The notes below the pieces were generated by a model that made no database searches, was not told where the DNA came from, and was given only the letters and a program-made list of their open reading frames with translations. From Spirochaetota bacterium (GTDB lineage: Bacteria; Spirochaetota; B62-G9; DRHN01): DNA of 8,037 bases. The translations under genes and the position numbers were made by a program. The stretch spans positions 1 to 8,037 of the forward strand of contig JAGLSF010000083.1 of the NCBI GenBank assembly GCA_023136305.1, in the 5' to 3' direction. Each line of letters starts with the position of its first letter. Position 1 is the first letter of the stretch. Shown here piece after piece: positions 5,225 through 8,037 of the stretch.

Positions 5225-5905
5225 ATGGTACGATTTGATACTGTTACGGTGTCATACGGCAATACCTCCATTATTCAAGACATTACTTTTGGGGTAGAGG
5301 AGTTTGAGCGGGTTGTTCTGTACGGAAAATCCGGGTCCGGAAAGTCAACGGTGCTCACCACCATAGTGGGAGCCCACATACCGGAATCCGGTACGGTTTA
5401 TTTCGGCGAAGAAGCTGTTAACAAAAGAAACATAGGCGAGGTTCGACGAACCGTTTCATGTATAGGACAGGAACCTGTGCTTGGTGCTGAGAAGACCCGT
5501 GACGCTCTGCTTTTACCCTTCTCATACAGGGCCCATCGGGGGAAAGCTCCACCCGATGAACAGATTAACAGAATTTTACACGACCTGCAGCTGGATCATG
5601 AAATACTTGAGAAGGATGTGTCATTTCTGTCAAGTGGAGAAAAGCAGCGAATCGCCATTGCCAGGGCACTGCTTCTCGACAAGAAAATCTTTCTTCTCGA
5701 TGAGGTGACCTCTGCACTTGATATCGAAAGCAAGCGTGCCGTACTGCAGCTCTTCACCAGTACACCCTATACCATCATCTCTGTTTCCCATGACCCGGAC
5801 TGGTTCAAGATATGCTCACGCTTCATAAAAATCGCGAATGGAAGGATTGTGGAGATTACTGCTACACCGGACCCCGCAATGTACGCGGTTAACGGAGAAG
5901 ATTGA
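5225..5905 (+). CDS. ABC transporter ATPase, FetA/YbbL-like
   Basis: This 226-residue single nucleotide-binding domain powers the permease encoded immediately downstream. All ABC motifs are intact: Walker A GKSGSGKST (34-42), Q-loop Gln82, signature LSSGEKQR (135-142), Walker B IFLLDE (155-160), D-loop SALD (163-166) and switch His189. The length is typical for a compact importer/exporter ATPase. Assignment to the FetA type rests mainly on its partner being a FetB/YbbM-family permease, because sequence motifs alone do not separate ABC subfamilies. In E. coli, FetAB has been linked to iron export and peroxide tolerance; metal export here is inference. Its stop overlaps the proposed start of the permease, indicating coupled translation. 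Confidence 0.85.
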   Translation: MVRFDTVTVSYGNTSIIQDITFGVEEFERVVLYGKSGSGKSTVLTTIVGAHIPESGTVYFGEEAVNKRNIGEVRRTVSCIGQEPVLGAEKTRDALLLPFSYRAHRGKAPPDEQINRILHDLQLDHEILEKDVSFLSSGEKQRIAIARALLLDKKIFLLDEVTSALDIESKRAVLQLFTSTPYTIISVSHDPDWFKICSRFIKIANGRIVEITATPDPAMYAVNGED

Positions 5906-6699
5906 GCGACATGGAAGCCATTAACATCAGTTACAGGGCCATGATCATCCTCTATGCCCTTATTACCGTGCCCGTTCTCATCTGCTTCTTCCTTAAGCTA
6001 GGAAACGTAAAGCAGATCCTGATCGCCGTGCTTCGCATGACCGTCCAGCTTGCTGCAATGGGACTCTACCTGGATTTTCTCTTCCGCTTCAACAACGTAT
6101 GGGTTAATTTCGGATGGGTAATCCTCATGATTGCCATTGCAAACATCACGGTAAACCGCAACTCAGGGCTCAGGACCGCAAGGATGTTCCTCACCGTCAT
6201 GCTTGGCCTGACCATCAGTGCCTTCTTTGTCATCGTCATATTCATCTTCATTGCCATCAGGCCTGAGCCTTTTTACGATGCCCGCTACCTGATACCCATC
6301 TCCGGCATGGTCATCGGGAACTGCATGCGGGCCAATACCATAGCACTCGAGCGGTTTTACGCATCAATAAAGAAGAATGAGAGGGAGTTTCTCACCTACC
6401 TTCTCATGGGTGCCACACTCAGAGAGGCTGCACTCCCCTATATACGCGAATCGGTAAAGTCTGCTCTTGCGCCACATCTGGCCACCCTTGCCACGCTCGG
6501 ACTCGTTTCACTTCCAGGCATGATGACCGGACAGATTCTGGGGGGCTCGACTCCCATTGTGGCTATCAAATATCAGATCGGCATTATGATCGCCATATTC
6601 ACGGCCATCACGGTCACAACTGTCCTGAACCTGCTGCTCAGCCTCAAGGTTGCATTCAACGAGTACAGCATACTCAAACGGGATATATTCAGGAACTGA
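5902..6699 (+). CDS. FetB/YbbM-family ABC transporter permease
   Basis: This integral membrane protein of up to 265 residues belongs to the UPF0014 / FetB family. Hydrophobic segments lie at about 12-31, 39-58, 66-84, 95-119, 127-146, 190-210 and 222-247. The family hallmark GLVSLPGMMTGQILGG (200-215) followed by PIVAIKYQI (218-226) is clearly present, as is the PISGMVIGN segment (132-140). It should form the transmembrane pore for the preceding ATPase; the known E. coli relative is a putative iron exporter. The start is uncertain. A TTG at 5902 overlaps the ATPase stop (ATTGAG) with GGAG four bases upstream, while an ATG at 5911 would shorten the protein by three residues but lies 13 bases from that GGAG. 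Either start gives the same mature topology. Confidence 0.9.
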   Translation: MSDMEAINISYRAMIILYALITVPVLICFFLKLGNVKQILIAVLRMTVQLAAMGLYLDFLFRFNNVWVNFGWVILMIAIANITVNRNSGLRTARMFLTVMLGLTISAFFVIVIFIFIAIRPEPFYDARYLIPISGMVIGNCMRANTIALERFYASIKKNEREFLTYLLMGATLREAALPYIRESVKSALAPHLATLATLGLVSLPGMMTGQILGGSTPIVAIKYQIGIMIAIFTAITVTTVLNLLLSLKVAFNEYSILKRDIFRN

Positions 6700-6757
6700 T
6701 ATGGAACAGGAGATAGGTGCCATTGAAGGTACAACGCTTTGTTAACTGGAGGAACCC

Positions 6758-7414
6758 ATGAACCACCCGAGGATTTTCATCGATACGGCGGATCTCGATG
6801 AACTCAAGGAAGCGGTCAGCACGGGCATCATCGACGGAATTGCCACAAATCCCGAAAAAATCATGGCAACTGGAAAGGGCTATCGCGAGGTGGTCACTGC
6901 TATTCGTGAATTCTACGCCGGACCCATAGCCGTGCAGTCAATGGGAAAGACAGCCGGGGAGATAGTCGCCCATGCATTGGAGCTGCACAACATGGACTCC
7001 AACCTTGCCGTCAAGGTCACCTGCAATATCGAGGGGATAAAGGCAATTGGGGAGCTTGTTCCACAGGGGGTCCGCACAAATTGTACCCTCATGTACACAC
7101 CGGCCCAGGGACTTGCGGCAGGCCTTGCTCGATCAACCTTTGTCAGCCCGTTCGTCGGAAGGTCCGAGATGGCTGATTATGACGGCATCGGGCTCATCAG
7201 AAAGATCAGGAAAATGTACGATGCCTACGGGATAGAAACCTGCATCGTTGCTGCAAGCATCAAAAATGTGCGGCAGGTGACTGAGAGTGTGCTGGCAGGT
7301 GCGCATGCGGTTGCAGTTACCTGGACCATTTTCCGAAACATGATAAACCACCCCATGACTGAGCACGGATACAGGGGATTTGAGGAAGTTTTCAAGAATA
7401 TCCCTCCCCTGTAG
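6758..7414 (+). CDS. Small transaldolase / fructose-6-phosphate aldolase family protein
   Basis: This 218-residue class I aldolase is of the compact transaldolase type. Its length matches the family. The Schiff-base Lys86 lies in NLAVKVTCNIEGIKAI (82-97). Asp9 (FIDTADLDE), Asn31 (ATNP), Thr110 (TNCTLMYTPAQGL), Arg135 (SPFVGR) and Ser167 (AASIK) match catalytic or phosphate-binding positions. Phe132 corresponds to the residue that is Phe in transaldolases and Tyr in fructose-6-phosphate aldolases. Gln60 corresponds to the position that is usually Glu in small transaldolases and Gln in the aldolases. The normally conserved NPSL after Asn31 is NPEK here. It is therefore a divergent member, and its sugar substrate is uncertain. 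A GGAGGA site precedes the ATG. It follows the permease gene by 58 bases and may be co-transcribed. Confidence 0.88.
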   Translation: MNHPRIFIDTADLDELKEAVSTGIIDGIATNPEKIMATGKGYREVVTAIREFYAGPIAVQSMGKTAGEIVAHALELHNMDSNLAVKVTCNIEGIKAIGELVPQGVRTNCTLMYTPAQGLAAGLARSTFVSPFVGRSEMADYDGIGLIRKIRKMYDAYGIETCIVAASIKNVRQVTESVLAGAHAVAVTWTIFRNMINHPMTEHGYRGFEEVFKNIPPL

Positions 7415-7458
7415 ACCACTTCTCACCTCGGTATGGTATGGCTGCCCCCCAAGATTTC

Positions 7459-7493
7459 TTAGAATTGCACGCCTGTATGTCGTACAATAGTAA
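7459..7493 (+). promoter_or_regulatory. Weak candidate promoter for the PAS gene
   Basis: TACAAT (7483-7488) is a good -10 match. The only paired -35 is a poor TTAGAA (7459-7464) at 18 bases. TTGCAC (7465-7470) at 17 bases from TAGTAA (7488-7493) is an alternative. No terminator hairpin is visible after the transaldolase gene, so read-through from the upstream operon is also possible. Confidence 0.25.
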
Positions 7494-7515
7494 GTGTAAC
7501 TGGCAGGGATTCACC

Positions 7516-7545
7516 ATGAACCGTCTCTTCAGGAATAGAAAATGA
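7516..7545 (+). CDS. Possible nine-codon leader frame
   Basis: ATG at 7516 follows AGGGA (7505-7509) at 6 bases and encodes the basic peptide MNRLFRNRK. Its stop overlaps the PAS gene start as ATGA. This layout would couple translation of the PAS gene to the leader. It is too short to judge by coding content and may be chance. Confidence 0.25.
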   Translation: MNRLFRNRK

Positions 7546-8037
7546 ACATAGACAAGCAATCCAAAGACCAGCTCATGCAGGAGCTGAGACAGCTGCGCGA
7601 GAAAGTGGCAGATCTGAAACGAAATGCCGCTCGAGAAAATGATGAAACAGCAGCATACGAACAATCCCTCGAATTCTACAAAAATGTGATCAACTCGTTC
7701 GACGATCTCATCTTTGTGAAAAACGAGAGGCATGAGTGGGTTTTTCTCAACGATGCGGCCTGCAAATTCTGGGGATACCAGCAGGAGGCCCTCCTGGGCA
7801 AAACAGACCATGATATCTTTCCCCGAGAGGAGGCTGACATTTACTGGGCAAAGGACAATGAGGTATTTCAATCCGAGAAACCAGATCTCAACATTGAAAA
7901 ACAGACCATAGACGGGAACCTGTACACAATAGCCACAAAAAAATCCATATACAAAGACCCGCACACGGGCGAACGATACATCGTGGGAACGATCAGGGAC
8001 ATCACAGAGCAGAAAAAAGCCGAGGAGGCAATACAAC
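7542..8037 (+). CDS. PAS-domain sensor protein, N-terminal part
   Basis: The first 165 codons lie in the window and the gene runs off the right edge with no stop. Residues about 8-27 form a short coiled coil (QLMQELRQLREKVADLK). A PAS sensory domain follows at about 40-157, with NVINSFDDLIFVKN (48-61), FLNDAACKFWGY (68-79), the GKTDHDIFP motif (86-94) and the closing GTIRDITEQKKAEEAI (149-164), which is the standard junction to a further PAS or signalling domain. No membrane segment precedes it, so it senses in the cytoplasm. Such proteins usually continue into a histidine kinase, GGDEF or similar output, but the output domain lies outside the window. AGGA (7531-7534) is 7 bases before the ATG. 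Confidence 0.9.
   Translation, partial: MNIDKQSKDQLMQELRQLREKVADLKRNAARENDETAAYEQSLEFYKNVINSFDDLIFVKNERHEWVFLNDAACKFWGYQQEALLGKTDHDIFPREEADIYWAKDNEVFQSEKPDLNIEKQTIDGNLYTIATKKSIYKDPHTGERYIVGTIRDITEQKKAEEAIQ

Noticed and set aside
7392..8036. 214-codon minus-strand reading frame
   Set aside because: It is antisense to the PAS-domain gene, whose motifs are unmistakable. Its Phe/Leu/Val/Cys-rich composition is what a reverse-strand shadow gives.
1..8037. CRISPR array, insertion sequence or prophage
   Set aside because: I saw no regularly spaced repeats, transposase motifs, terminal inverted repeats with target duplications, or phage genes by reading through the window.

Overview
The window looks bacterial. 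Promoters resemble the sigma-70 consensus, Shine-Dalgarno sites are clear, genes are closely packed, and there are a type I signal peptidase and an export signal peptide. Base composition is moderate, near 50% GC by eye. No gene fixes the lineage. A Gram-negative environmental or host-associated bacterium fits, and a spirochaete or deltaproteobacterium is a guess only.

Left end (1-1881, minus strand): the start of a phosphonate biosynthesis operon. It encodes a phosphoenolpyruvate mutase fused to a nucleotidyltransferase domain, translationally coupled through a TAATG overlap to phosphonopyruvate decarboxylase, which runs off the window. Together they would make the C-P bond, drive the reaction forward by decarboxylation to phosphonoacetaldehyde, and activate a phosphonate as a nucleotide conjugate for attachment to lipid or glycan. 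A good promoter lies upstream at 1853-1881.

Middle left (2006-2831, plus strand): an ArsR-family repressor under a near-consensus promoter, followed by a 53-residue Cys/His/Met-rich protein at 2630-2791. The repressor's C-terminal tail and the small protein share the same layout: a metal-ligand-rich patch followed by a similar amphipathic helix. AT-rich TTACTTA motifs occur both at the arsR promoter and between the two genes, suggesting one metal- or thiol-responsive circuit.

Middle (2998-4904, minus strand): an exported dienelactone-hydrolase-family protein and, upstream of it, signal peptidase I (lepB). The 455-base gap between them holds a 10-bp inverted repeat and two doubtful small reading frames.

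Right (5150-7414, plus strand): divergent from lepB is a likely operon of an ABC ATPase and a FetB/YbbM-type permease (putative iron or metal exporter), then a divergent small transaldolase-family protein. The window ends inside a PAS-domain sensor gene (7542 onward), which is preceded by a nine-codon reading frame that overlaps its start.

Metal handling recurs in the ArsR/small-protein pair and the FetAB-like exporter, but nothing in the sequence shows that they work together.
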